This document shows positions 1 to 10,204 of a stretch of DNA of 64,000 nt, piece by piece. The notes beneath the pieces were generated by a model. It did no database searches and was not told where the DNA came from. It saw only the letters and a program-made list of their open reading frames with translations. The DNA comes from Dechloromonas sp. ZY10. GTDB taxonomy: Bacteria > Pseudomonadota > Gammaproteobacteria > Burkholderiales > Rhodocyclaceae. The stretch lies in contig NZ_CP144212.1 of assembly GCF_041378895.1 (NCBI RefSeq), positions 2,279,501 to 2,343,500 on the forward strand, read 5' to 3'. The translations under genes were made by a program, and so were the position numbers. How positions within the stretch are numbered: the stretch's first letter is position 1; every line of letters starts with the position of its first letter.

Positions 1-419
1 CAGCCGGAGCGCCCCGAGGTCTGACCGTTGCCCAGCTCGAACAAATCCTGCGCCTGGAAATGGCTGCGGCTCGCGTCGGTGGTGCCGAAACAGGGGGCGA
101 AGCTCAGTTCACCGCGCGCGAACAAGTCGGCCAGCGGCGTCAGTGCCGGGTGTGCGGCAAAGCCGCTGCGCCCGAGCGCCTTGCCCTCGTTCAGCAGCGG
201 CCGCGACAGGCTCGGCCGCCACTCGGCAAACTGCGGATCGGCAGTCGGCCCGAAGGCAAACAGGCCATCAAGCCCCCCCCGCAAAAACACCACCAGCAAT
301 CGCCCATTGGCCCGCTGCGGCTGGCTCAAGGCCCAGGCGGCTGGCGCCACCGCGCAGGCGGACAGCGCCGCGAGACCACCGAGCAAGGCGCGGCGACGGG
401 AAAAATTGAGTGCGGACAT
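1..419 (-). CDS. DUF1501 family protein, N-terminal part (runs off window)
   Basis: The minus-strand frame starting at the ATG at 417-419 stays open to the window edge. The N-terminus carries a twin-arginine-like signal (SRRRALLGG, then a hydrophobic stretch ending AAWA), so export by Tat is likely. The segment LVVFLRGGLDGL followed by a G/S/H/F-rich stretch (SRSHFQAQD) is typical of DUF1501 proteins, which have a sulfatase-like fold and no settled function. It starts 27 bases after the stop of a DUF1800 gene on the same strand. These two families regularly occur as a pair, so an operon is expected. About 139 residues are visible; the C-terminal two thirds lie outside the window. Confidence 0.85.
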   Translation of the reverse strand, partial: MSALNFSRRRALLGGLAALSACAVAPAAWALSQPQRANGRLLVVFLRGGLDGLFAFGPTADPQFAEWRPSLSRPLLNEGKALGRSGFAAHPALTPLADLFARGELSFAPCFGTTDASRSHFQAQDLFELGNGQTSGRSG

Positions 420-446
420 GCTGCTTCCTTTCTCGGCCAAGGCCGC

Positions 447-2033
447 TTAACGGCGCATGAATTCGGGGCTGGCGAGCAAGGCGGCGATTTCGTCGCTGCT
501 CCCTAATCCGGCCAGCGCCGCGCTGGAGGTCGCGCTCAAAGGCCCGACTGCCGCGCGCACAGCCGCAAGCTGGGGCTGACAAGCCGCCGCCCGGCGCCCC
601 CCTTCCTCTGGCAAGCGGAGCAGCGGCAGCCGGCCGCCGGCCAGGTCCTGCGCCAACCTCACCCGTTTGCCCAGCGCCGGCGACGACAGCCAGTCGGCCT
701 CCTGGCTGCCGTAACCATCCGGCGTGGTCCGCAGCAAGGGCGCCTGCCCCAGCTCCTGCGCCGCGCGCCAGAAAAAGCGGCCGTTCGCCATCGGCTGCCC
801 GTCGCACACAGCCCGTGCTGCCGACAACAGGTAATCGAGCGGCTCCTTGAATTTGCCCGGCGCCTGCAGCGAGCGGGCAAACTCAGGGCTATCGAGCAAG
901 GGCTGCAAGGTCGCCGAAATCCGCCCGCCGCTGCGCTGAAACGCGGCGGCCATCGCCGCGACCAGCGCCGGCGGCGGTTCGTCGGCAAGAAAACGCCGCG
1001 CCAGCTTGCCGGCCAGATGGCGGCCGGTCGCCGGGTGCTGCGCCAGTTGCTGCAAGGCCCGGTGGATTTCCTCGCTGCCTCGACCGGCCGGGTAATCGAC
1101 CCCGAGCAGGCGCTTGGCGCCGAAGTCGTGGCGCGCCGGGTCGAAGAAGAAATAGCCGCGCCGCTCGGCCCCGGCCGCCTCGACCCGGGCCGGCGGCAGC
1201 CGGTTATTGAGGATGCCGGCGCCGGTGATGATCCGCGCCAGCGCCTGCACGTCGCCCTGGCTGTAACCGCCATTGACGCCCAGGGTGTGCAGTTCGAGCA
1301 GTTCGCGGGCCAGGTTTTCGTTGATCCCCGGCGTTTCGCCGCGCTGTGCGGCGCGCTCGCCCAGCAGCGAATCAGGGGCGGTCGAGCGGATGTTGTCGAG
1401 ATAGACCTGCATCGCCGGGTGGTAAAAGCTGGCTTCGAGCAAGGCCAGAAAACGATCCTCGCGCAGCGCCGCCTGCAAGGTCCGGACGTAATCGGCGGCG
1501 AGAAACTGGTTGATCGTCTTGAGCCCGTGGATCGAGAAATGATTGAGCCAGAAATTGAGCAGCACCTCATGCCCGGGGTTGTCCGAATTGGCGCTCTGCA
1601 GCAGCCGGTCGGCAACAGCCGCCTGGAGCAGTTCGCGCCCGTCCACCTCGCGTTGCGAGCGCACCACTTCGCTTTGTTCGGGCTGGCGGCGGGCCGGCTG
1701 GTTCATTTTTTCGCTGCCGCCCGGGCCGTACAGCGGCCACAGTACGCTCAAGGGCTGCGCCGCCGGTGAGGCCGCGAGTACTGCCGCGACCGCCGGCGGA
1801 TATTGGGCCGGCCCGTGGATCGCCCGCCGCAGCAGCTGCTGCGGCGTCTGGCCGACGGTGGCCGCCAGGCTGGCGCGGTCGGCACCGTAGCCAAAGCGAT
1901 TCAGCCAGGCCCGCGCGGCCTCGGCAGCAAGCGGGGTCTGCCCCGGCGTTGCCGCCATTGCCGCCGACAGCGGCAGGGCACAGAGCACGGCCAGGCCGCA
2001 ACGAATCAGGATCGCACCAGAACGAGACCGCAT
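447..2033 (-). CDS. DUF1800 family exported protein
   Basis: A 528-residue protein with a signal peptide (about residues 1-26, ending LSAAMA). It has the long helical body of DUF1800 proteins: LNFWLNHFSIHG near residue 155 and ENLARELLELHTLGVNGGYSQGDV near residue 235 are family hallmarks. The start at 2033 gives the signal peptide and has GGGGGAAA just upstream. A longer frame to 2171 would translate through the palindromic repeat at 2154-2165 and is unlikely. It is paired with the DUF1501 gene downstream. Function is unknown; the pair is often thought to act on the cell surface, but nothing here shows a substrate. Confidence 0.87.
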   Translation of the reverse strand: MRSRSGAILIRCGLAVLCALPLSAAMAATPGQTPLAAEAARAWLNRFGYGADRASLAATVGQTPQQLLRRAIHGPAQYPPAVAAVLAASPAAQPLSVLWPLYGPGGSEKMNQPARRQPEQSEVVRSQREVDGRELLQAAVADRLLQSANSDNPGHEVLLNFWLNHFSIHGLKTINQFLAADYVRTLQAALREDRFLALLEASFYHPAMQVYLDNIRSTAPDSLLGERAAQRGETPGINENLARELLELHTLGVNGGYSQGDVQALARIITGAGILNNRLPPARVEAAGAERRGYFFFDPARHDFGAKRLLGVDYPAGRGSEEIHRALQQLAQHPATGRHLAGKLARRFLADEPPPALVAAMAAAFQRSGGRISATLQPLLDSPEFARSLQAPGKFKEPLDYLLSAARAVCDGQPMANGRFFWRAAQELGQAPLLRTTPDGYGSQEADWLSSPALGKRVRLAQDLAGGRLPLLRLPEEGGRRAAACQPQLAAVRAAVGPLSATSSAALAGLGSSDEIAALLASPEFMRR

Positions 2034-2153
2034 CGAATTTCCCCCGCCAACGAATGCGCCCATTGTTGCCCCGGATCGCTGCTTGAGGCAGCCTGCCCGA
2101 CAAGGAAAATTGCAAGCACTTGTTACTGCCGCCCCGAGTTTTTGCGGTTTTTT

Positions 2154-2165
2154 ACGGTCGACCGT
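2154..2165. repeat. Palindromic element ACGGTCGACCGT, copy 1
   Basis: An exact copy of the dispersed 12-bp palindrome. It lies in the gap between the M14 peptidase stop (2194) and the DUF1800 start (2033). Read on the minus strand it is followed by a run of A residues and then CCGC AAAAA, the same arrangement as other copies. Confidence 0.85.
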
Positions 2166-2193
2166 GGCCAAACGGCAAAAAGCGGCCCTGAAC

Positions 2194-3054
2194 TCAGCCC
2201 CGCGCCACGATATTGCGGCGCAGCCAGTTCAGCATGTCCGCCCAGATCGCCCGCTGTTCGCGCGCCGGCGGCATCGCGTTCGCATGCGGCAGCTCGATGG
2301 TGACCACCGGCACATTCTTGTGCACCCCGCCATAGTTGCCGAGCGAGCCGGGATAGACGCCAAGACGGCTCAGCGTCAGTTGCCCGAAACGCTGCGGCTG
2401 GCGGGCCGGTCCGTCGTAGTCGAGCAAGCCGTAGGGGGCATGGACGCTGACGATCACATCCGGGCGGAACTGGCCGATTTCACTTTCCAGCCAGCGGGTT
2501 TCCGGTTCCGAACTCGCCGCCTTGCCGGGATAGCGCCGGGGATCGCGTTCGGTCTTGCGCTGCCAGTAGGCGTGCGCGTCCTTGTGCCAGTCGGGCGTGG
2601 CGAAGTTGCGGTTGAGATCGACGCCGTTGGCATTGACCCGGGTCGGCTTGCCGGCCAGCAGGCCGTCCGGGTTGGCAACCGGAATCACCCGCCAGTGGTA
2701 ATGCGTTGCCTCGCCTTCCTGCATCCACGGCAGCCAGCGGAAAACCAGCGCCGCCGAGGTCAGTTCGTCGCCATGAATGCCGCCGATCACCAGCACCCGG
2801 GGCGCCCGCCCCCCAGGCTGGCGGCTGGCCAGTTTCTTGGCCGGTGGCGGCAGGTCGCGCCACATCAAGGCCCGCCCTTGCTGCGACCGCGCCGCCGCCG
2901 GCTGCAGCCCGAGCGCCCGGCATTGCGCCGCCGGCACGCTCTTCAAGCGCTTGCCGATGGCGGCGCACCAGTCCTCGGCCAACACCGCCCGGGGCAGGAG
3001 CAAGGCCAGCAAGAGCAGCGGCAAACCAGGAAGACAGCGGGAAATACAGCACAT
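2194..3054 (-). CDS. Exported M14-family zinc carboxypeptidase-like protein
   Basis: A 286-residue protein with a signal peptide (hydrophobic LPLLLLALLL, cleavage near VLAED). It has the M14 zinc site: GGIHGDE near residue 93 supplies His and Glu ligands, and SVHAP near residue 205 the third. The substrate-binding segment NANGVDLNRNF and the catalytic Glu in VTIELPHA are also present. The compact size and DLNRNF resemble murein peptide amidase MpaA and succinylglutamate desuccinylase relatives. A periplasmic peptidase acting on cell-wall peptides is the best guess; the substrate cannot be read from sequence. Confidence 0.8.
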   Translation of the reverse strand: MCCISRCLPGLPLLLLALLLPRAVLAEDWCAAIGKRLKSVPAAQCRALGLQPAAARSQQGRALMWRDLPPPAKKLASRQPGGRAPRVLVIGGIHGDELTSAALVFRWLPWMQEGEATHYHWRVIPVANPDGLLAGKPTRVNANGVDLNRNFATPDWHKDAHAYWQRKTERDPRRYPGKAASSEPETRWLESEIGQFRPDVIVSVHAPYGLLDYDGPARQPQRFGQLTLSRLGVYPGSLGNYGGVHKNVPVVTIELPHANAMPPAREQRAIWADMLNWLRRNIVARG

Positions 3055-3155
3055 ACGAGGGCAACATCGCTCAGCAAAGATCAGCCCGATATGATGCCTC
3101 AGACTGCCTCAGAACGGGGCTGAAGTCCTATAATTGGCGGTTTATGGCCGTTTTC

Positions 3156-3167
3156 ACGGTCGACCGT
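3156..3167. repeat. Palindromic element ACGGTCGACCGT, copy 2 (serS leader)
   Basis: An exact copy 17 bases upstream of the serS ATG, followed by AAAAATCAGGAAAAACC, which holds the ribosome binding site. It therefore sits in the serS leader or promoter, where a hairpin or bound protein could affect expression. Confidence 0.85.
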
Positions 3168-3169
3168 AA

Positions 3170-4471
<1,302 letters not shown>

Positions 4472-4496
4472 GGCGGGTTGGTTTCAGATTGAGGAA

Positions 4497-4525
4497 CGGC
4501 GCCGGGGAGACGGCGCCTTTTTTTT
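4497..4525 (+). terminator. Intrinsic terminator of serS
   Basis: Stem GGCGCCG (4498-4504) pairs with CGGCGCC (4511-4517), followed by a run of eight T residues, 26 bases after the serS stop. Confidence 0.9.
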
Positions 4526-4825
4526 GGGGGGTGCCGCTAACTGAAGAAGCACCAGAGAGAATCAGCGAAAGAGCAATTCTCTGCCGAAGCCGATTCTGAG
4601 CAACCAGAGGAAGTTTGGACACGAGAGCGCAGATTGTCTGCCATTCACTCGGTGGCATGAATCACCTGGGTTGAGTGGAAACTCCGTAGTGCAGGCTCTA
4701 GCTTTTTCGGCAAGAGCCAGTGCCCGCAGAAAAAACCCGACCTCGAAAGATTGGGGGTTTACAAGCCAAGAGGCTCCACTGCCGAGCCAACTCCAAGGCT
4801 GTTTGTGGTGTTTCCCGTTGCCCAA
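4526..4825. other. Intergenic stretch without a recognisable gene
   Basis: Three hundred bases between the serS terminator and the end of the ABM gene. Short open frames exist on both strands but none has a plausible start region or recognisable family. Composition is less GC-rich than the neighbours. No tRNA cloverleaf is seen. It may be remnant sequence. Confidence 0.5.
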
Positions 4826-5137
4826 TCAAGTTGGTTGGCTACCAATTGCATCGAGGGGATAAAGCACCTTTACGCTCGGTAACGCCAGCAGCCATTCAGC
4901 CACTTTTTCACGATAGTCGAGGTAATGCCGACTTGCCTTGTGGGCCTCAAAGGCAGCCACATCGGTGTAACTTTCAATGAGGTAAAAGCCTCTGTCACCC
5001 TCTCCTGCAATAAAAAGGTCATAGGTAATGTTACCGGGCTCTGCCCGGGTGGCGCTGACCAGCGATTTCAGCGCCAGCGCAACTTTTTCCCGGTGATCCG
5101 GTTTGGGTTGCAAACTGGCAAAGACGTGAACGGTCAT
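4826..5137 (-). CDS. Putative quinol monooxygenase (ABM domain, YgiN-like)
   Basis: A 103-residue single-domain protein of the antibiotic biosynthesis monooxygenase fold: MTVHVFASLQPKPD at the start, EPGNITYDLF in the middle, then FYLIESYTDVAAFEAHKASRH. Such dimeric ferredoxin-like proteins include YgiN, which works on menadiol/quinol substrates without a cofactor. It is the last gene of the six-gene minus-strand cluster, 42 bases after the Old Yellow Enzyme gene, which supports a role in quinone or electrophile metabolism. Confidence 0.82.
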   Translation of the reverse strand: MTVHVFASLQPKPDHREKVALALKSLVSATRAEPGNITYDLFIAGEGDRGFYLIESYTDVAAFEAHKASRHYLDYREKVAEWLLALPSVKVLYPLDAIGSQPT

Positions 5138-5179
5138 TTCATTCTCCTTGGTATCTGTTAAATCTCTGTGCGGTCTGGG

Positions 5180-6277
5180 TTATGCGGGGCGGTAGCGTTC
5201 GAGCCAATGGGCATAAGAGGCCGGCAGCGTCCATGCCGGACGCTCAATCCGCAAAACCTGAGCGGCGTGATAGGGCCAATGTGGGTTGGCAAGATGTGCC
5301 CGTCCGATCATGACCAGATCGAGTTGCCCATTGGCTACGACCTGATTGGCCATCACCGGGTCGTCAAAGCCCCAGGCGGACGCCACGGGGATTTTGGCCT
5401 CATGCTTCACGCGCGCCGCGATCGGTGCCAGGAAGGCCGGTCCCCAAGGAATGGCAGCCTCCGGGGTGGAAAATCCGATGCTGACATTCAGGAAGTCGAG
5501 CCCCTCATCGCGGAACCGGGTCACCAGTTGTATCGCATCGGCCAGCGTTTCCTCGTCCCGACCATCGTATTCAATGACCCCCAGGCGAACCGTGAGCGGC
5601 AGGTGATCCGGCCATACCTGGCGGACGGCGGAGAGCGTCTCCAGCAGGAAGCGGCCCCGGTTTTCCGGGCTGCCGCCGTATTCGTCGGTGCGCTGGTTTG
5701 CGTGACGGGAAAAGAAACTCTGGCCGAGATAACCGTGCGCGAAATGGAGTTCCAGCCATTCAAAGCCAGCATCGCGTGCACGGATGGCGGCTGCGACGAA
5801 GTCATGACGGACCCGCTCGATATCGGGCTGGTCCATGGCTTTCGGGACTCGGGGCAAATGGCCGCCAAACGCCACGGCGGACGGTGAAATCGTCGTCCAG
5901 GCACGCGGATCATGTTCCGGGATGTGGTCATCACCTTCCCACGGACGGTTGGCATTGGCCTTTCTGCCAGCATGGCCAATCTGAATGCCGGCAACTGCAC
6001 CGGCTGCCTTGATGGCCTTGGCTACCGGTTCGAGCGCGGCAGCCTGCGCATCGTTCCAGAGCCCCAGGCAGGCGGGGGTGATTCGCCCCTCCGGGGAAAC
6101 AGCGGTGGCTTCGACAATCACCAGGCCGGCACCGCCACGCGACAAGGCTGTGTAATGGGCCAGATGCCAGTCATTGGCCACCCCATCCGTGGCAGCGTAC
6201 TGGCACATCGGCGGAATCGCGATACGGTTGCGCAGTTCAACGGACTTGAGGCGATACGGCGTAAATAGCTGGGACAT
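5180..6277 (-). CDS. Old Yellow Enzyme family NADH:flavin oxidoreductase (XenA/YqjM type)
   Basis: A 365-residue FMN-dependent ene-reductase. IPPMCQY near residue 25 has the cysteine that marks the XenA/YqjM subclass, IQIGHAGRKA holds the FMN and substrate-site histidine region, and WLELHFAHGYLGQSFFS is the conserved barrel segment. It reduces activated C=C bonds in enones, quinones or nitro compounds using NAD(P)H. The start at 6277 (MSQLFTPY) matches the family N-terminus and is preceded by AGGAAACC; the frame extends upstream to 6322 but those residues are not family-like. It sits second-last in the reductase operon. Confidence 0.93.
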   Translation of the reverse strand: MSQLFTPYRLKSVELRNRIAIPPMCQYAATDGVANDWHLAHYTALSRGGAGLVIVEATAVSPEGRITPACLGLWNDAQAAALEPVAKAIKAAGAVAGIQIGHAGRKANANRPWEGDDHIPEHDPRAWTTISPSAVAFGGHLPRVPKAMDQPDIERVRHDFVAAAIRARDAGFEWLELHFAHGYLGQSFFSRHANQRTDEYGGSPENRGRFLLETLSAVRQVWPDHLPLTVRLGVIEYDGRDEETLADAIQLVTRFRDEGLDFLNVSIGFSTPEAAIPWGPAFLAPIAARVKHEAKIPVASAWGFDDPVMANQVVANGQLDLVMIGRAHLANPHWPYHAAQVLRIERPAWTLPASYAHWLERYRPA

Positions 6278-6305
6278 GATGTGTGGTTTCCTGCTTCGAG
6301 ATTCG

Positions 6306-7289
6306 TCATGGAAGATCGGCAATGCGAATGACCACCTTGCCTTGGTTCTGGCCTGCCTCGGCCGCTCGGAGGGCGTCCGGCACGGCCTCCAGCGGAATCA
6401 CCTGACGGATCATCGGGTCAAGCTGGCCGTCGGCCATCTGTTTCGCCATGAATTCGCCACCCCGGGCGATGTCACGCAGGTTATCGCTATCGCCGTGCTG
6501 GTAGGCAAACCCTAGAGCAACGTCGTGGATGGAGATGGCCTTTCCCCACGGAGGCAGCGTCGCATCACTGGGGCGGCCCACCACGCAGACGATGTGACCG
6601 TTGTGACGCAACACTGGCAGCAAAGCAGCGGAGGCCGCTCCCGAGACCATGTCGATCACCGCATCGACACCTCGCCCACCGGAAAGCGCCATGACGCGCT
6701 CCACGACGTTTTCAGTCTTGTAGTTGATGACCGCATCGGCACCCAGTTTACGAAGCCGTTCCGGCTCGCTGGAGGCGGTTGCGTACACCGTGGCACCCAG
6801 CGCCTTGGCAAGCTGGATGACGAATCCGCCTACGCCGCCACCGCCGGCATTGACGAGTACCGACTGGCCGGCCTCCAGGTGCGCCTTGCGATAAACCGCC
6901 TGCCAGGCGGTGATGCCGGCACAGGGGATCGTGGCGGCCGCATCGAACGCCAGATGTGCCGGTATCGCACTGACAATGTCCTGGCTCACCACCACGTACT
7001 CGGCAAACCCGCCCCAGCGCAGGAGGTTGTTCAGGGCGACCACGCGGTCGCCGGCCTTCCAGGCGGAAACCTCAGGCCCCACGGCATCGACGATGCCTGC
7101 CGCATCAATCCCCAGCACATGCGGCAGGGCCAGCGAACTGCCGCCCTTGGCAAATTTGAAATCGACCGGATTGATGCTGGAATACGCGACCTTGATGCGA
7201 ACCTCGCCCGGCCCGGGGACAGGCACAGGAACTTCTTCGAGCGACAGTTCGTAGGGGCAGCCGACTTGATTGAGCAACAGTGCTTTCAT
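6306..7289 (-). CDS. Zinc-type alcohol dehydrogenase / quinone oxidoreductase
   Basis: A 327-residue medium-chain dehydrogenase/reductase. The N-terminal GroES-like fold (PGPGEVRIKVAYSSINPVDFK) is followed by a Rossmann domain with GGGGVGGFVIQLAKALGA. The four-cysteine structural zinc lobe is absent, as in quinone oxidoreductases that use NADPH. The start at 7289 (MKALLLNQ) is the family-typical one. It lies 28 bases upstream of the Old Yellow Enzyme gene and 18 bases after the DJ-1 gene, so these genes are very likely co-transcribed. Confidence 0.9.
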   Translation of the reverse strand: MKALLLNQVGCPYELSLEEVPVPVPGPGEVRIKVAYSSINPVDFKFAKGGSSLALPHVLGIDAAGIVDAVGPEVSAWKAGDRVVALNNLLRWGGFAEYVVVSQDIVSAIPAHLAFDAAATIPCAGITAWQAVYRKAHLEAGQSVLVNAGGGGVGGFVIQLAKALGATVYATASSEPERLRKLGADAVINYKTENVVERVMALSGGRGVDAVIDMVSGAASAALLPVLRHNGHIVCVVGRPSDATLPPWGKAISIHDVALGFAYQHGDSDNLRDIARGGEFMAKQMADGQLDPMIRQVIPLEAVPDALRAAEAGQNQGKVVIRIADLP

Positions 7290-7307
7290 GGCTGTTCTCC
7301 TTGCCAC

Positions 7308-8003
7308 TCAAGCCTTCATGCCAAGGGCTTCGATCAGCATGTCGGCAACCTTTTCCGAAGACTGGGGGTTCTGGCCGGTGATCAGCTGGCCGTCCCGAAT
7401 GGCAAAGGCCTGCCAGTTATCGCCCCCTTCGAAGACACCGCCCAACTCACGCAAGTGGCTTTCCAGCATGAAAGGAACCACGCCAGCCAAGCCGACTTCG
7501 CGCTCCTCAGCGTCGGTGAACGAATTCACACGGTGGCCCTGCACCATCGGCTGCCCATCGCCCCGAACGGCGGAGACCAGACCGGCGGCGCCGTGGCAGA
7601 CCGAAGCGATGAACTTGCCCTGGCCATAAGCAGACTCCACTGCGGCTTTCACGCCGCGATCCGTTGGCAGGTCCCACATCGTGCCGTGTCCGCCTGGAAA
7701 GAAAACTGCATCGAAGTCTTCGACCTTCAACTCGAGTACGGGGCGGGTATTTTCAATCATGGCCTGCAAGGCCGGATCGGTCAGCATCCGTTCGACAGCA
7801 GGGTGATTCGTTCCCCAGGCTTTGACACTGCCAGGGTCGATGGGCGCTTTGCCGCCGGCGGTGGAGGCAATCACCACCGAGGCGCCGGCATCAACGAGGG
7901 CGTAGTACGGCACGGCGAGTTCTTCGGCCCAGAGGCCGGTGGGCTTGTCGGTATTGCCCATCAGGTTGCTGGAGGTGACGATCATCAGAATACGGGTTGT
8001 CAT
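7308..8003 (-). CDS. DJ-1/PfpI family protein (Hsp31-like)
   Basis: A 231-residue class I glutamine-amidotransferase-like protein. The nucleophile elbow is IASVCHGAAGL with the conserved cysteine, and FFPGGHGTMWDLP supplies the upstream glycine-rich segment. The N-terminus (ILMIVTSSNLMG, then PTGLWAEELAVPY) matches the Hsp31/YDR533C subgroup, which includes glutathione-independent glyoxalases and stress chaperones. Its place between a quinone reductase and an aldehyde reductase fits reactive-carbonyl defence; glyoxalase activity is inferred. Confidence 0.88.
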   Translation of the reverse strand: MTTRILMIVTSSNLMGNTDKPTGLWAEELAVPYYALVDAGASVVIASTAGGKAPIDPGSVKAWGTNHPAVERMLTDPALQAMIENTRPVLELKVEDFDAVFFPGGHGTMWDLPTDRGVKAAVESAYGQGKFIASVCHGAAGLVSAVRGDGQPMVQGHRVNSFTDAEEREVGLAGVVPFMLESHLRELGGVFEGGDNWQAFAIRDGQLITGQNPQSSEKVADMLIEALGMKA

Positions 8004-8031
8004 GATTATTTCCTTGTCGAGAAGTGATGGA

Positions 8032-9189
8032 TTACAGAGCGGCTTCGAGAATCTGGCGGCTCACCACCAGGTTGACGTCGCTGTGTTCACCCAGCGCCGT
8101 CATGCCGTGGGCTTCGAGTTGATGAACGATGGGATCGATGGCTTTTGCATCCAGTCCGTAGGCAGAAAAGCGGGTCGGCACCCCCAGGCTTTCAAAGAAG
8201 GCTTCGGTGCGTGCAATAGCCCCATCAATGCGCATTTCGTCGGTGCCTTCGTGCAATTGCCAAACCCGCGCGGCGTACTGAAGCAGCTTGGCGCGCTTGG
8301 CCTCACGCCGCACTTTGAGATTGGCCGGCAACACCATGGCCAGTGTCCGGGCATGATCAATGTCATGCAGCGCCGTGATTTCGTGGCCGATCATGTGGGT
8401 GGACCAGTCTTCCGGCACGCCGGCACTGATCAGACCATTGAGGGCCAGGGTAGCGACCCACATCAGGTTGGCCCGTGCTTCTTCGTCGGGTTGGGAATCA
8501 AGCACACGCGGGCCAATATCGATCAGCGTTTGCAGCAGACTCTCGGAGAAGCGATCCTGGATCAGGCCCCCTGCCGGGTAGGTCATGTACTGCTCCATGA
8601 CGTGGGTGAAGGCATCGACCACGCCATTGGCGAGTTGTCGTTCGGGGAGTGTGTTCGTTTTCGTGGGGTCCAGGATGGAGAACTGCGGGAAAACATGGCC
8701 ATTCAAGAACACAAGTTTTTCCTTGCTGGCACGCCGGGTAATCACCGCACCGGAATTCATCTCCGAGCCGGTGGCGGGCAGGGTCAGCACACTGCCAAAC
8801 GGCATGGCACTTTGGACGACTGCCCCGTGGCTTTCGAGAATTTCCCAGGGCTCGCCTTGGTAATGCACTGCAGCGGCCACGAATTTCGTGCCATCAATAA
8901 CGGAACCGCCGCCGACTGCCAGCAGAAAATCCAGATCGTTGCTGCGCACCAAATCTACTGCTCGCATCAGGGTTTCGTAGGTCGGGTTGGGCTCGATGCC
9001 GCCGAACTCGTGAATGATCCGGCCTTGCAGGGCAGTACGCACCTCGCTCAAGGTGCCGTTTTTCTCGGCACTACTGCCACCGTAGAGCACCAGAATTCGT
9101 GCATTGACGGGAACTCGCTCACTCAGCCGAGCGATGGAGCCTTGGCCGAAGACGATGGCTGTCGGGTTGTGGAAAGTGAAGTTCAACAT
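8032..9189 (-). CDS. Iron-type alcohol dehydrogenase, YqhD-like aldehyde reductase
   Basis: A 385-residue group III alcohol dehydrogenase. LAVGGGSVIDGTKF is the nucleotide-binding region, TLPATGSEMNSGAVIT the family signature, and the metal-site segments are NGVVDAFTHVMEQY and MIGHEITALHDIDHARTLA, with His residues spaced as in YqhD. YqhD uses NADPH to reduce short aldehydes, including lipid-peroxidation products. The start at 9189 (MLNFTFHNPT) is preferred to 9213 because it aligns with family N-termini. Fourth step of the probable detoxification operon, counting from its 3' end. Confidence 0.92.
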   Translation of the reverse strand: MLNFTFHNPTAIVFGQGSIARLSERVPVNARILVLYGGSSAEKNGTLSEVRTALQGRIIHEFGGIEPNPTYETLMRAVDLVRSNDLDFLLAVGGGSVIDGTKFVAAAVHYQGEPWEILESHGAVVQSAMPFGSVLTLPATGSEMNSGAVITRRASKEKLVFLNGHVFPQFSILDPTKTNTLPERQLANGVVDAFTHVMEQYMTYPAGGLIQDRFSESLLQTLIDIGPRVLDSQPDEEARANLMWVATLALNGLISAGVPEDWSTHMIGHEITALHDIDHARTLAMVLPANLKVRREAKRAKLLQYAARVWQLHEGTDEMRIDGAIARTEAFFESLGVPTRFSAYGLDAKAIDPIVHQLEAHGMTALGEHSDVNLVVSRQILEAAL

Positions 9190-9222
9190 GGTGAATCCTT
9201 TACTTGGGATCAAGAGCAGTGC

Positions 9223-10062
9223 TCAGCGCTTGTTCAGCGCTTCAATCAATGCGGCGGCCAGGGCATGGTCAGAGAAGGGGTTCTGACCGGTAATCAGTTC
9301 GCGGTCTACCACCACATTCGGCTGCCAGGCTTCCACAAACTTCATCTGGCCACCTGCTTGTGCCATGGCCTTTGCCGGGTAGAAGCGCAGCTTGTCGCCC
9401 TTCAGGGTGTCTTCAAACACCTTTTCTTCGGGGTCCGAGAAGATCGTCATGCGGTAGCCGTTGTAGATCCAATTCGTTGCCTGGGGCTGGCTGTTCTTGA
9501 CCAGGGCCTGCTCATACCCACGGGGGTCGTCCTGGGCAGCCAGGAGCGTGATCGGCCCATGGCAGATGGCGGCGGTGGGTTTGCCTTTTGCATGGAAATG
9601 CTGCAGCAGCGCCCCAACCTCAGGGTTGTTCGACAGGTCGATCAGCGGTGCGTGGCCGCCCGGAATGAACACGGCCGCATATGCCTCGAGACCGGACTTG
9701 ATGACTTCGGCCAGGGGCTTGATCTTCCCCGGGGCAGTGAGCTCGGCGACGACGCCCTGGATACGCTGCATTTCAACGGCATTACCCCCGAAGTACATCG
9801 GATCAATGGAACTCTGGTCCGGTTTCGGTTGATTACCTTTCGGCGTGACGATTGTCAGTTGGTAACCAGCGCGCAGCAATGCATCGGCGGGAACACCGAA
9901 TTCATTGAGGTAGTAACCCGACGGGAAGGTCTGGCCGTTCTGCAACGGCAATTCGGTTTCGCTGGAGAGCAAGACCAGCACCTCGCCCTTCGGCGCAGCA
10001 TGAGAGGTGGCGGAGACGGCAAGTGCCAAGGTCAGCAACAGGGACTTGAATAGTATTTTCAT
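9223..10062 (-). CDS. Exported DJ-1/PfpI family protein
   Basis: A 279-residue protein with a Sec signal peptide (KILFKSLLLTLALAVSATSHA). The mature part is a DJ-1/PfpI domain with FIPGGHAPLIDL and the nucleophile elbow AAICHGPITLL. It is a second, periplasmic paralogue of the DJ-1 protein in the same cluster, an unusual combination. The start may be 10080 instead of 10062; neither has a strong ribosome binding site. It is the first gene of the minus-strand cluster and is divergent from the LysR gene. Confidence 0.87.
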   Translation of the reverse strand: MKILFKSLLLTLALAVSATSHAAPKGEVLVLLSSETELPLQNGQTFPSGYYLNEFGVPADALLRAGYQLTIVTPKGNQPKPDQSSIDPMYFGGNAVEMQRIQGVVAELTAPGKIKPLAEVIKSGLEAYAAVFIPGGHAPLIDLSNNPEVGALLQHFHAKGKPTAAICHGPITLLAAQDDPRGYEQALVKNSQPQATNWIYNGYRMTIFSDPEEKVFEDTLKGDKLRFYPAKAMAQAGGQMKFVEAWQPNVVVDRELITGQNPFSDHALAAALIEALNKR

Positions 10063-10176
10063 GGCGATCAGTCGATTCATCGTTGAATGGAAGGTGCGTT
10101 TTCTCAAGAGCCGAAACGACATCTTGTGTGGAACGAACTTTATTGATCGACGCCATGGAGATAAACTGGCTACAGC

Positions 10177-10192
10177 GTAATTTATCTATTAC
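10177..10192. promoter_or_regulatory. Inverted repeat in the LysR / detoxification-operon intergenic region
   Basis: GTAAT-N6-ATTAC lies 12 bases upstream of the LysR start in the 142-bp divergent gap. It is a candidate site for the adjacent LysR regulator, whose sites often contain a T-N11-A inverted repeat. Functional assignment is by position only. Confidence 0.45.
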
Positions 10193-10204
10193 ACAAAAGA
10201 ACAA